Source: Tepidiforma flava
Lineage (GTDB): Bacteria > Chloroflexota > Dehalococcoidia > Tepidiformales > Tepidiformaceae
Length of the DNA: 64,000 nucleotides
Assembly: GCF_027594505.1 (NCBI RefSeq)
Contig: NZ_CP115149.1
Location: forward strand, 799,914 to 863,913
Direction of reading: 5' to 3'
Shown here: in pieces, positions 42,081-50,434 of the stretch
How positions within the stretch are numbered: the stretch's first letter is position 1
How the letters are laid out: the number at the start of each line of letters is the position of its first letter
Program-made: the position numbers and the translations under genes
Notes under the pieces: model-generated
The model's database searches: none
The model's input: only the letters and a program-made list of their open reading frames with translations
What the model was told of the DNA's origin: nothing

Positions 42081-43013
42081 TTACTTGAAGTGGGGCAGGA
42101 CGGTCTCGGCGAAGAGGCGGGCGGGCTCGCGGGTGTCGCGGCCGAAGAACTCGATGACGAACATCGTGCAGCCGAGGTCGATGTGCCGCTGGATCTGGTC
42201 GCGGACGCGGGCGGGGCTGCCGGCGATGGCGAGCGGGCCGGTCGGGTCGCCCATGTGGCCGCCGAAGATCTTCTTCGCGGTCTCGATCATCGGCCGGGCG
42301 GCGTCGTCATCGGGCGCGATGACGACGAGGCACTGCTGGCTGATGGTGATGGAGGCCGGGTCGCGGCCGACGGCCTGGCAGTGCTCGCGGAGGACGTCGA
42401 TTTTGCGGGGGAGGGCGTGGTGGTGCGCGGCGAGGTTGTTCCAGATATCGGCGCGGCGGGCGGCGATGCGGAGGAGGACTTTTTCGCCGGCGCCGCCGAC
42501 GAGGATGGGCGGCTTGCGGACCGGCTTCGGCTCGCAGACGAGGTGCTGGACCTTCACGAATTCGCCCTCCATGGTGACGTCGGGCTCGGTCCACATGGCG
42601 GTGAGGAGGTCGAGGGTTTCGCGGAGCTGGCGCATGCGGGCGCCGATGGGGAGGAAGGGGACGCCGAAGTCGGTGAACTCCCGGGGCATCCAGCCGGCGC
42701 CGAGGCCGGGGATGATGCGGCCGCCGGCGATGTTGTCGATGGTGGCGATGACTTTGCCGAGGTGGGCCGGATTGCGCATGCCGGCGGGGGTGACGAGGGT
42801 GCCGATTTCGACGCGCTCGGTAATGGCGGCGACGGCGCTGACGAGCGACCAGGCTTCGAGGATGGGGATCTGGGGCGACTGCGGCCCGTAGAGGTGGTCG
42901 CAGACCCAGAGGGAATCGAAGCCCATGGCTTCGAACTCGCGCGCGTTGGTCTTTGCCTCCTCCCAGGTGCGCTTGATCTGGGGGATGGTGACGCCGAAAT
43001 GGATGGGGGGCAT
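42081..43013 (-). CDS. LLM-class (luciferase-like) F420/FMN-dependent oxidoreductase
   Basis: A 310-residue TIM-barrel protein of the luciferase-like monooxygenase family. Its N-terminal FGVTIPQIKRTW, then AREFEAMGFDSLWVCDHLYG and the later GRIIPGLGAGWMPREFTDFG match F420-dependent oxidoreductases such as glucose-6-phosphate dehydrogenase and MSMEG-type enzymes. The ILVGGAGEKVLLRIAARRAD segment is also typical. F420 is likelier than FMN because of the similarity pattern, but genes for F420 synthesis are not in the window. Start is ATG with a GGAGG ribosome site. The substrate is unknown. Confidence 0.88.
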   Translation of the reverse strand: MPPIHFGVTIPQIKRTWEEAKTNAREFEAMGFDSLWVCDHLYGPQSPQIPILEAWSLVSAVAAITERVEIGTLVTPAGMRNPAHLGKVIATIDNIAGGRIIPGLGAGWMPREFTDFGVPFLPIGARMRQLRETLDLLTAMWTEPDVTMEGEFVKVQHLVCEPKPVRKPPILVGGAGEKVLLRIAARRADIWNNLAAHHHALPRKIDVLREHCQAVGRDPASITISQQCLVVIAPDDDAARPMIETAKKIFGGHMGDPTGPLAIAGSPARVRDQIQRHIDLGCTMFVIEFFGRDTREPARLFAETVLPHFK

Positions 43014-43079
43014 GGGCGGCCTCCGCGGGATGTGCTGGCGGAGACAGCCTAGCGGGGCGGGGCGCGCTGCGCGAGGGAC

Positions 43080-46000
43080 TCAGCGGATGACGAAGTAGCG
43101 GGCGCCGGGGTGGTGGACGATGACGGCGGCGGTGGTCTGCTCCGGGTGCCACTGGAAGGTCTCGGAGAGCTCGACGCCGATGCGCTCGGGCCGGAGGAGG
43201 GCGGCGATCTTCGTTTGCTCTTCGAGGTCGGGACAGGCGGGATAGCCGAAGCTGTAGCGGCAGCCCTGGTAGCCGAGGGCGAAGAGCTTGCGGATGTCGG
43301 CGGCGTCCTTGCCGGCGATGCCGAGCTCTTCGCGGATGCGCTTGTGCCAGAATTCGGCGAGGGCCTCGGCGGCTTCGACGGAGAAGCCGTGCCAGTGGAG
43401 GTAGTCGCGGTATTCGTTGGCTTCGAAGAGCTGGCGGGCGAACTCGCTGGCGCGGGGGCCCATGGTGACGAGGGAGATGGCGACGACGTCGAAGCGGGGC
43501 CCGGCCGGGTCGGCGGCGACCTCCTCGACGGAGCGGAAGAAGTCGGCGATGCAGAGGCGGCGGCCGGAGGGCTGGCGGGGGAAGTGGAAGCGGACGGGCT
43601 CGCCGGCGGGTTCGCCGCCTTCGAGGGCGGGCCAGACGATGAGGTCGTTCTTCTCGGCGAGGGCGGGGAAGTAGCCGTAGACGACGGCGGGGAGGAGGAG
43701 CTGGTCGGCGATGGCGCGCTCCTGCCAGCGCCGGTAGATGGGGCGGACCTCTTCTTCGATGAAGCGGGCGTACTCCTCTTCGCTGCGTTCGCCGCGCTGG
43801 TACTGCCACTGGCCGCGGAACAGGGCGACTTCGTTGATGTAGGGGTAGATGTCGCGCAGGGGGATGCCGCGGACGACGCGGGAGCCCCAGAACGGGGGCG
43901 CCGGGATGGGGACGCCGCGTTCGACATCCGAGGGGGCGTAGTCGCGGTCGGAGGGGGCGGAGGCGGCGTTCGGGTCGCCGACGGGGTCGTAGCCGGTGTC
44001 CTGCGGGGTGACTTCGCGGCCGCCGCGCGTCAGCTCGGGCAGGGGTTTGCCTTCGCGGAGGGCGGGGATGATGCGGTCGAGGGTCGAGAGGCCTTCGAAG
44101 GCGTCCTGCGCGTAGTAGACGCGGCCTTTGTAGACCTGCCGGAGCTCTTCTTCGACGTATTTCCGGGTGAGGGCGGCGCCGCCGAGGATGACGGGGTAGT
44201 GGAAGAGCTCGCGGGCGTTGAGCTCTTCGAGGTCTTCGCGCATGACGACGGTGCTCTTGACGAGGAGGCCGGAGAGGCCGATGACGTCGGCCTGCACTTC
44301 CTGCGCCTTTTCGATGATGTTGGCGATCGGCTGTTTGATGCCGAGGTTGTAGGTGGTGTAGCCGTTATTCGTGAGGATGATGTCGACGAGGTTTTTGCCG
44401 ATGTCGTGGACGTCGCCGCGGACGGTGGCGAGGACGACTTTGCCCTTGGACTGGCCCTCGACGCGGGGCATGTGGGGCTCGAGGTAGGCGACGGCGGCCT
44501 TCATCGTCTCGGCGGACTGGAGGACGAACGGGAGCTGCATCTTGCCGGCGCCGAAGAGGTCGCCGACTTCGCGCATGCCGGCGAGGAGGTGTTCGTTGAT
44601 GATGGTGAGGGGGTCGAAGCGGGCGAGGGCTTCGTCGAGGTCGTCGTGGAGACCGCGGCGGTCGCCGTCGATGATGCGGCGGCGGAGGCGCTCTTCGACG
44701 GGGAGGCGGGCCGCGGAGGCGGAGGCGGCGGGCTTTGCTTGCTCCGCGGTTTCGAAGAGGGAGATGAAATGGGTGAGCGGGTCGTACCCCTCGCGGCGGC
44801 GGTCGTAGATGAGGTCGAGCGCGGTGTCGAGCTGCTCCTGGGGGATGCGGCTGAGCGGGAGGATCTGTTTCGCGTTGACGATGGCGGCATCGAGGCCGTG
44901 CTGGATGGCTTCGTGGAGGAAGACGGAGTTGAGGACGCGGCGGGCGGCCGGCTTGAGGCCGAAGGAGCAGTTGGAGACGCCGAGGATGGTGTGGACCCCG
45001 GGGAGCTCTTCTTTGACGCGGCGGATGGCTTCGAGGGTTTCGATGGCGTCGCGGCGGAGCTCTTCCTGGCCGCTCGTCATCGGGAAGGTGAGGCAGTCGA
45101 AGAGGAGGTCGCCGGGCTCCATGCCGTAGCGTTCGACGGCGATGTCGTAGATGCGGCGGGCGACGCGGAGCTTCCAGTCGGCAGTGCGGGCCTGGCCTTC
45201 TTCGTCGATGGTGAGGGCGACGGCGGCGGCACCGTGCTGCTTGATGAGGGGGAGCAGCTTCGTGATCTTCCGTTCGCCGTCTTCGAGGTTGATGGAATTG
45301 ACGATGGCGCGGCCGCCGTAGAGTTCGAGGGCGGTTTCGATGACGGCGACTTCGGTGCTGTCGAAGACGAGCGGGACGGCGACCTGCGTGCGGAAGGCGG
45401 AGACGACCCGGGCCATGTCGGCGGCGCCGTCGCGGCCGACGTAGTCGACCATCACGTCGATGACGTGGGCGCCCTCGGCGGCCTGTTCGCGGGCGAGGGC
45501 GACCATGCCGTCGACATCCTCAGCGAGGAGGAGGTCGCGGAAGGCGCGGGAGCCGGTGGCGTTAGTGCGTTCGCCGACGACGAGGAAGGAGGTCTCCTGT
45601 TCGATCGGGACGGCGGTGTAGAGGGAGGCTGCGGCGGGCACGTAGCGGGTGGGCCGAGCTTTGGGGCGGGGACGGCCGATGCGGCGGATCGCCTCGGCGA
45701 ACATGGGCGGGGTGGTGCCGCAGCAGCCGGCGACGATCGAGGTGCCGAATTCGTTGACGAAGATGTCGTGGTAGCGGGCGAACTCTTCGGGGGAGAGGGT
45801 GTAGCAGGCGCGGCCGTCGATGACCTCGGGCAGGCCCGCGTTTGGGCCGATGAAGACGGGCCGGCGGGAGTTCCTGGCGAGGTAGCGGACGTGCTCGACC
45901 ATTTGCTCGGGGCCGGTGGCGCAGTTGATGCCGATGATGTCGACGACGTCGAGCGGTTCGAGCACGGCGAGGGCGGCGGCGATATCGGAGCCGAGCAGCA

Positions 46001-46619
46001 TGGTGCCGGTGCTCTCGATGGTGACGGAGGCGATGACGGGCACGCGGCGGCCGGTGATCGCCATGGCGTCCTCGGCGGCGGCGAGGGCCGCCTTCGTCTG
46101 GAGGAGGTCCTGGCAGGTTTCGATTTTGAGGACGTCGATCCCGCCTTCGAGGAGGCCGATGCACTGCTCGCGCCAGCCTTCGCGAATTTCGCGGTAGGTG
46201 ATGTGGCCGAGGGAGGGGAGGCGGGTGCCGGGGCCGATGGTGCCGAAGGCGTAGCGGGGCCATTCGGGGGTGGAGTAGCGGTCGCGGACGCGGCCGATGA
46301 CCTGCGCGGCGATGCGGTTGAGTTCGCGGGTGCGGTCGGCGAGGCCGAATTCGGCGAGGACGACGGGGTTGGCGCCGAAGGAGCAGCTATCGACGGCGTC
46401 GACGCCGACCTCGTAGAAGGAGGCGTAAATGCCTTCGAGGATGCCGGGGTTGGCGACGTTGAGCCATTCGGGGCAGCCGTCGTGCGCTTCGCCGTCGGGC
46501 GCGACGTAGGCTTCGGGGCCGAGGTTGAGGGCGAGCAGGCTGGAGCCGATGGGACCGGCGGCGTAAAGCACCTGGTCCCGCAGGCGGTTGAGCAGCGGGA
46601 GGTCGCGCGGCCTGTACAT
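43080..46619 (-). CDS. metH: Cobalamin-dependent methionine synthase
   Basis: A full-length 1179-residue MetH that methylates homocysteine from methyltetrahydrofolate through cobalamin. Order: homocysteine domain (about 1-310) with zinc cysteines in GINCATG and AGCCGTTP; folate domain (about 340-620, VVGERTNATGSRAF); cap and B12 domain with RGDVHDIGKN at 734-743 (His738 is the cobalt ligand) and GLSGLLVKS; and reactivation domain (about 900-1179) with CRYSFGYPAC. The N-terminal DGAMGT motif of most MetH is replaced by AAGPIGSS. Other residues look intact. It is divergent from the DUF983 gene, and no cobalamin riboswitch is evident in the very short upstream region. Confidence 0.95.
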   Translation of the reverse strand: MYRPRDLPLLNRLRDQVLYAAGPIGSSLLALNLGPEAYVAPDGEAHDGCPEWLNVANPGILEGIYASFYEVGVDAVDSCSFGANPVVLAEFGLADRTRELNRIAAQVIGRVRDRYSTPEWPRYAFGTIGPGTRLPSLGHITYREIREGWREQCIGLLEGGIDVLKIETCQDLLQTKAALAAAEDAMAITGRRVPVIASVTIESTGTMLLGSDIAAALAVLEPLDVVDIIGINCATGPEQMVEHVRYLARNSRRPVFIGPNAGLPEVIDGRACYTLSPEEFARYHDIFVNEFGTSIVAGCCGTTPPMFAEAIRRIGRPRPKARPTRYVPAAASLYTAVPIEQETSFLVVGERTNATGSRAFRDLLLAEDVDGMVALAREQAAEGAHVIDVMVDYVGRDGAADMARVVSAFRTQVAVPLVFDSTEVAVIETALELYGGRAIVNSINLEDGERKITKLLPLIKQHGAAAVALTIDEEGQARTADWKLRVARRIYDIAVERYGMEPGDLLFDCLTFPMTSGQEELRRDAIETLEAIRRVKEELPGVHTILGVSNCSFGLKPAARRVLNSVFLHEAIQHGLDAAIVNAKQILPLSRIPQEQLDTALDLIYDRRREGYDPLTHFISLFETAEQAKPAASASAARLPVEERLRRRIIDGDRRGLHDDLDEALARFDPLTIINEHLLAGMREVGDLFGAGKMQLPFVLQSAETMKAAVAYLEPHMPRVEGQSKGKVVLATVRGDVHDIGKNLVDIILTNNGYTTYNLGIKQPIANIIEKAQEVQADVIGLSGLLVKSTVVMREDLEELNARELFHYPVILGGAALTRKYVEEELRQVYKGRVYYAQDAFEGLSTLDRIIPALREGKPLPELTRGGREVTPQDTGYDPVGDPNAASAPSDRDYAPSDVERGVPIPAPPFWGSRVVRGIPLRDIYPYINEVALFRGQWQYQRGERSEEEYARFIEEEVRPIYRRWQERAIADQLLLPAVVYGYFPALAEKNDLIVWPALEGGEPAGEPVRFHFPRQPSGRRLCIADFFRSVEEVAADPAGPRFDVVAISLVTMGPRASEFARQLFEANEYRDYLHWHGFSVEAAEALAEFWHKRIREELGIAGKDAADIRKLFALGYQGCRYSFGYPACPDLEEQTKIAALLRPERIGVELSETFQWHPEQTTAAVIVHHPGARYFVIR

Positions 46620-46651
46620 CGGTGGGATTCAAGCGTACACCATGGAAGACA

Positions 46652-47074
46652 GTGGAGAACCGTGCTGCAGCGGGAGGCGCACCGGCGGGCGGTGCGGCGT
46701 GGCCGCGGTTCGGCGTGCTGCGGCGGGTGGGCGCGGCGCTGGCGATGCGCTGCCCGCGCTGCTGCCGCGGGGCGGTGTGGGCCGGGCCGTTCCGGATGCG
46801 GGAGCGGTGCGCGGTCTGCGGGCTGGCGTTCGAACGGGAGCCGGGGTATTTCACGGGCGCGATGTACGCGAGCTACTTCATCGGGCTGTTCGCGACGCTG
46901 CCGGTTTGGCTGTGGCTGCTGCTGGCGGGGGCGCCGTTCGGGGCGATCGCCGCGGCGGCGTTCGTGCTGGTGGGACTGGTGACGCCGGCGGCATTCCACT
47001 ACTCGCGGGTGGCGTGGATGCAGATCGACGCGTACTTCAACCCCTCGACGTTCGTGCGCGACGACCCGGGATGA
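46652..47074 (+). CDS. DUF983 family membrane protein
   Basis: A protein of about 140 residues with a zinc ribbon (MRCPRCCRGAVW, then RCAVCGLAFE) followed by the DUF983 signature YFTGAMYASYFIGLF and two to three membrane helices (TLPVWLWLLLAGAPFGAIAAAAFVLVG). The family is found beside cytochrome and other membrane genes, but its function is unknown. The start is uncertain: a GTG at 46622 is possible, although it lies 2 nt from the divergent metH start; GTG 46652 is used here. It ends with the TGA shared with the next gene's ATG. Confidence 0.78.
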   Translation: MENRAAAGGAPAGGAAWPRFGVLRRVGAALAMRCPRCCRGAVWAGPFRMRERCAVCGLAFEREPGYFTGAMYASYFIGLFATLPVWLWLLLAGAPFGAIAAAAFVLVGLVTPAAFHYSRVAWMQIDAYFNPSTFVRDDPG

Positions 47075-47901
47075 TGGAGCGGTTCCGGATTCGGCCGGCG
47101 GGCGCGGAGGATGCGGAGGCGCTGGCGGAGCTGTACGCCGGGAGCGGGCTGGCCGGCGCGCCCGGGGACGCGGGGGAGGCGGCGCGGCTGCTGCAGACCG
47201 GGGCGGCGTTCCTGCTGGCGGAAGATGACGCCGGCATCGCCGGGGCGGTGCGCTGGCGGGAGGAGGAGGGGGTGGCGTGGTTCGACCTGCTGCGGTCGCT
47301 GGAGCCGTGGGCGGGGGCGGAGCTGGTGCGGGCGGTCGGGCGGGCGGCGCAGGACCGCGGGTTGCGCACGGCGCGCTGCGCGGCGCCGGATACTGCTGCG
47401 ATGGCGGCGTACTTCGCGCGGCTCGGCTACCTGCCGGTGGGCCACACGCGGGACGAGGCCGGTCAGCGGCTGGCGGTGTTCGAGCGGCGGCTGCCGCTAC
47501 TGACGGTGCGGGAGCAGCGGCGGGCGGACGCGGCGGCGATCGGGCGGCTGACCGGCACCGACCCGTGGGTGTTCGATCAGGGCGCGCGGCCGGGCTGGTT
47601 CGTGGCGGCGGACGGCGAACGGGTCGTCGGGGTCATCAGCGCGGCCGATGCCGGCGGCGGGCTGGCGCGGCTTTCGGAGCCGGTGCTGGAGCCGGCCTAC
47701 GAAGGGCGGGGGCTGGAGGTGTGGATGGTCGAGCGCGCGCGGGAGTGGGCCGAGACGAACGGGTTCCACACGTGCGAACTGGCGGCGGGGCCGCGGACGC
47801 TGCCGCACCGGAGGGCGCTCGAGGACCGGCTGTGGCAGCTGGAGGACAGGGTGTTCCGGCGGGTGGTGCGGCGGCAGCCGGGAGACGGCGAAGAAGATTA
47901 G
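47071..47901 (+). CDS. Two-domain GNAT-like protein
   Basis: A 276-residue protein with two GNAT-related halves. The N-terminal half (1-135) has RIRPAGAEDAEALAELYAGS (partly shown) and a compact acetyl-CoA-like region. The C-terminal half (145-276) repeats the pattern with REQRRADAAAIGRLTG and PAYEGRGLEVWMVERAREWAE, where RGLE replaces the usual RGxGxG loop. That loop looks degenerate, so one or both halves may not bind acetyl-CoA. The ATG at 47071 overlaps the DUF983 stop (ATGA). Target unknown. Confidence 0.72.
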   Translation: MMERFRIRPAGAEDAEALAELYAGSGLAGAPGDAGEAARLLQTGAAFLLAEDDAGIAGAVRWREEEGVAWFDLLRSLEPWAGAELVRAVGRAAQDRGLRTARCAAPDTAAMAAYFARLGYLPVGHTRDEAGQRLAVFERRLPLLTVREQRRADAAAIGRLTGTDPWVFDQGARPGWFVAADGERVVGVISAADAGGGLARLSEPVLEPAYEGRGLEVWMVERAREWAETNGFHTCELAAGPRTLPHRRALEDRLWQLEDRVFRRVVRRQPGDGEED

Positions 47902-48128
47902 CGCTGGGGCTGCAGGCCCCGGTGGAGCCAGCGCGCCTCCTGGAGCAGGCGCTCGCGGCGAAGGCGGGCGAGTTCGGCGCGGAGCTGGTCGCGCTCGGCC
48001 TGGAGGTCGCGGATGTGGTCGCGGAGCGCCGCGACAAGGAGGTCCATCTCGGTGACGCGCGCGAGGGCGTCGCGGCGGACGGCCTCGATGTCGGCGCGGA
48101 GGTCGGCCGGGCGGACCAGGGCGCTCAC
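47898..48128 (-). CDS. Short coiled-coil protein
   Basis: A 76-residue, almost wholly helical protein. Residues 8-66 form a continuous amphipathic heptad pattern with leucines at regular places (VTEMDLLVAALRDHIRDLQAERDQLRAELARLRRER in overlapping form). It should form a parallel dimer or bind its neighbour. Its ATG overlaps the stop of the upstream 206-residue coiled-coil gene (ATGA), suggesting that the two proteins interact. No family is recognised. Confidence 0.6.
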   Translation of the reverse strand: MSALVRPADLRADIEAVRRDALARVTEMDLLVAALRDHIRDLQAERDQLRAELARLRRERLLQEARWLHRGLQPQR

Positions 48129-48745
48129 CGCGGCCCGCCCGGGGGCGGCAGCGAACCGGGGCCGGGTTCGCGGAGGGCCGCGGGTTCGCGCTGGAGGAGG
48201 AGGTCGCGGTGCTGGCGGAGGTCCTGGAGGTTGCCGTGGAGCGCGGCGATGACCTCTTCGAGGGCGGCAAGCCGGGCGTCGCGGCCGGCGGCGGTGAGTT
48301 CGAGCGAGCGGGCCAGCTGGAGGGCGCGGTCGCGCTGCTTGCGGGCCTTGCGCAGCTGCTTGCGGAGGGCGCGGTTTTCTTCGTAGAGGGCGACGAGGGC
48401 CCGGACGAGGGCGGCGGGCGGGAGGGCGGCGGCGGCCTCGGGCGCAGCGGCCGCGGCAGCCGGGTCGACGGCGAGGAGGTCGCCCTGCTCGGCGGCGAGG
48501 CGGTCGAGGCTGGCCTGGAGCCGGTCGAGGTCCTTGCGGACCTGGCGGACGAGGCGCTCGGCGCGGGCGTCGGCGGCGGATGCCTGGCTCTTCAGGGGCG
48601 CGGCGGCGGGGCGGGGCGGCTGGAGCAGCTCATCCCACGTGCCGGGCGTCTCGTGGCCGGCGGGGAAGGGGATGGGCGGCGGGGCTGCCGGCGCCTCCGG
48701 GGGCGGCGGTTCCTGCGGCGGGGACTTGCGGAGTGGGAAGCGCAT
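48125..48745 (-). CDS. Coiled-coil protein with proline-rich N-terminus
   Basis: A 206-residue protein with a proline-rich, probably disordered first 50 residues followed by two coiled-coil blocks (about 60-95, with VRQVRKDLDRLQASLDRLAAEQG, and 110-190, with ENRALRKQLRKARKQRDRALQL, both in part). Residues 99-112 are alanine-rich and may form a hinge. There is no enzymatic motif, signal peptide or membrane span. It lies upstream of, and is coupled to, the 76-residue coiled-coil protein. Its -10 is probably TATATT at about 48780 on the minus strand. Confidence 0.62.
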   Translation of the reverse strand: MRFPLRKSPPQEPPPPEAPAAPPPIPFPAGHETPGTWDELLQPPRPAAAPLKSQASAADARAERLVRQVRKDLDRLQASLDRLAAEQGDLLAVDPAAAAAAPEAAAALPPAALVRALVALYEENRALRKQLRKARKQRDRALQLARSLELTAAGRDARLAALEEVIAALHGNLQDLRQHRDLLLQREPAALREPGPGSLPPPGGPR

Positions 48746-48862
48746 GGGGCGGGCCCGGATTCACCTGTTTCTCCCGAAATATACGCCCGCTTTTCGCCGT
48801 TCCGCAGGGCGCGGCGGCGCGGCCGGGGGCGCCCGCGCGACCTCTCAACCTTCGATGAAGCT

Positions 48863-49423
48863 TTATGTCGCGCGGCTGGCCGGCATGCCCCAGGCGGGCG
48901 CCCCGGGCGGCGGTTCGCCGAGGTCGAGCTGGTAGTAGCAGGTATCGAGCCACTGGCCGAACTTGTAGCCGGCGTTGCGCAGCGTGCCGACCCGTTCGAA
49001 GCCGAGCCGTTCGTGGAGGCGGATGCTGGGCGTGTTGGAGGAGGTGATGGAGGCGAGGACGGTGCGGACGCCGATGCGGCGCGCCTCATCGAGGAGGGCG
49101 GCGAGGAGCTGGCGGCCGAGGCCGAGGCCGCGGGCGGCGGGGTCGAGGTAGATGGTGTCCTCGCGGGTGAAGCGCCAGCCGGGCTTATCGCTGACGAACG
49201 TGAGGCAGGCGAAGCCGAGGAGTTCACCGGTTGCGGACTCGGCGGCGAGGACGGGCTGGAGGCCGTCGGCGTGGGCGGCCCACCAGGCGGCGCGCCGGGC
49301 TTCGGACCAGGGTTCGGTGTCCCAGGTGGCGATGCCGCGGAGGATTTCGTCGTTGTAGATGCGGTTGATGGCCGGGAGGTCGGCCTCGCGGGCGGGACGG
49401 ATGCGGGCGGAGGCGGCGTCCAC
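48863..49423 (-). CDS. GNAT acetyltransferase (phosphinothricin-type)
   Basis: A 186-residue acetyltransferase close to the Pat/Bar group, which acetylates phosphinothricin, methionine sulfone and related amines. The typical LPAINRIYNDEI, TWDTEPWSEA, LDPAARGLGLGRQLLAALLDEA (part) and LHERLGFERVGTL motifs are present; RGLGLG is the acetyl-CoA loop. It could serve detoxification, but its natural substrate is unknown. The GTG at 49423 is chosen because TACCAT lies 6 nt upstream on the minus strand; an ATG further up (49474) is also in frame. It ends about 60 nt after the coiled-coil gene start region. Confidence 0.82.
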   Translation of the reverse strand: MDAASARIRPAREADLPAINRIYNDEILRGIATWDTEPWSEARRAAWWAAHADGLQPVLAAESATGELLGFACLTFVSDKPGWRFTREDTIYLDPAARGLGLGRQLLAALLDEARRIGVRTVLASITSSNTPSIRLHERLGFERVGTLRNAGYKFGQWLDTCYYQLDLGEPPPGAPAWGMPASRAT

Positions 49424-49429
49424 GGGCGG

Positions 49430-49435
49430 ATGGTA
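49430..49435 (-). promoter_or_regulatory. -10-like TACCAT for the GNAT gene
   Basis: On the minus strand TACCAT is followed by 6 nt and GTG at 49423. This decides the start against the upstream ATG at 49474. Confidence 0.45.
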
Positions 49436-49495
49436 CTGCGGAAAGGTTTGGGACGGGTGTCGCGGGGCGTTCATTGTGCGATGTCGGCGATGCCG

Positions 49496-49501
49496 TAGGA
49501 T
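49496..49501 (+). promoter_or_regulatory. -10-like TAGGAT for the VTT-domain gene
   Basis: TAGGAT is followed by 9 nt and the ATG at 49511; the spacing is slightly longer than at most leaderless-type starts. Confidence 0.4.
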
Positions 49502-49510
49502 TTTGGGCGG

Positions 49511-50416
49511 ATGCGCGACGGACTGATCGGGGTGTTTGCGCTGGCGCTGGGGGCGGCCGTCACGCTGCTGGGGCTGCGGTATTTGCACTCGACGACGGTC
49601 GCGGTGGGGCTCGGGGTGGTCGTGGCGTACGTCGTGTGGGGTGAGCTGACGGACCTCATCGGTTCCGGGCGGCGGGAGGAGCCGCTGCCGCCGGGGACGC
49701 CGCTGCTGATGAATCCGAAGTTCCGGCGGCGGGTGCTGGGAGTGCTGGCGCTGGGCGGTGCGAGCGGCGTCATCCTGCTCGGCCTGCTGACCGGCGACAT
49801 CGATGTGGAGAAGGTTCGGAGCTGGATTCGCGACCTCGGGCCGTGGGGACCGGCGCTGCTCATTCTCGTGCTGGCGCTGGCGATGATCGTGGCGCCGATC
49901 CCCAATCCGCCTTTCATGATCGCGGCCGGGATTGCGTGGGGGACGTTCTGGGGCGTGGTGTACGCGGTCATCGGGCAGCTGCTGGGGTCGGTGGTGATTT
50001 TCGCGATTTCGCGGAAGTTCGGCCGGCGGTTCATCCCGCGGCTCATCGGGCAGGAGGGCGCGGAAAAGGTCGACCAGCTGGCGAAGGAGATGGGGCCGCA
50101 CCTCGTGTTCTGGTGGCGGATGATGCCGGTGTCGTTCGATTTCGCGGCCTATGCGGCCGGGCTGACTGGGATGTCGTTCCGGCTGTACACGGCGCTGGTG
50201 TTCCTCGGGTCGATCGTGCCGACGACGGTGGTGGTGGCGTTCGGCGACTCGTTCGGGAAGTCGTGGCAGGCGCAGGCGGTTTCGGCGGCGCTCATCGCGG
50301 TGGCGCTGGCGGTGCCGGCGACGGTGTTCTACATGCGCTACCGGAAGCAGCTGCCGCCGCCGCGGGAGTGGGTGGGGCGGATGCTGAGCGCGGGCGACCC
50401 CACGCCGGGTGCGTAG
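49511..50416 (+). CDS. VTT/DedA-like membrane protein (TVP38/TMEM64 family)
   Basis: A 301-residue membrane protein. Two hydrophobic segments precede the core (VFALALGAAVTLLGL and VLGVLALGGASGVILLGLL). The VTT domain from about residue 110 includes APIPNPPFMIAAGIAWGTFWG, the re-entrant proline-rich loop, GQLLGSVVIFAISRKFGRRFIPRLIG and RMMPVSFDFAAYAAGLTGMSF. Homologues act in lipid scrambling or envelope maintenance, but bacterial function is unsettled. The ATG follows TAGGAT. It is convergent with coaBC, 18 nt apart. Confidence 0.87.
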   Translation: MRDGLIGVFALALGAAVTLLGLRYLHSTTVAVGLGVVVAYVVWGELTDLIGSGRREEPLPPGTPLLMNPKFRRRVLGVLALGGASGVILLGLLTGDIDVEKVRSWIRDLGPWGPALLILVLALAMIVAPIPNPPFMIAAGIAWGTFWGVVYAVIGQLLGSVVIFAISRKFGRRFIPRLIGQEGAEKVDQLAKEMGPHLVFWWRMMPVSFDFAAYAAGLTGMSFRLYTALVFLGSIVPTTVVVAFGDSFGKSWQAQAVSAALIAVALAVPATVFYMRYRKQLPPPREWVGRMLSAGDPTPGA

Positions 50417-50434
50417 CGGGGCCCGGGGGCCCGG

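Noticed and set aside
46600-46660. Cobalamin or SAM riboswitch in front of metH
   Set aside because: Only a few bases separate the metH start from the divergent gene, so there is no room for a long leader within this spacer.
43110-46982. 1290-residue open frame opposite metH
   Set aside because: It is the antisense shadow of metH and DUF983, rich in Gly/Ala/Asp/Val repeats typical of frames opposite GC-rich genes, with no recognisable domain.
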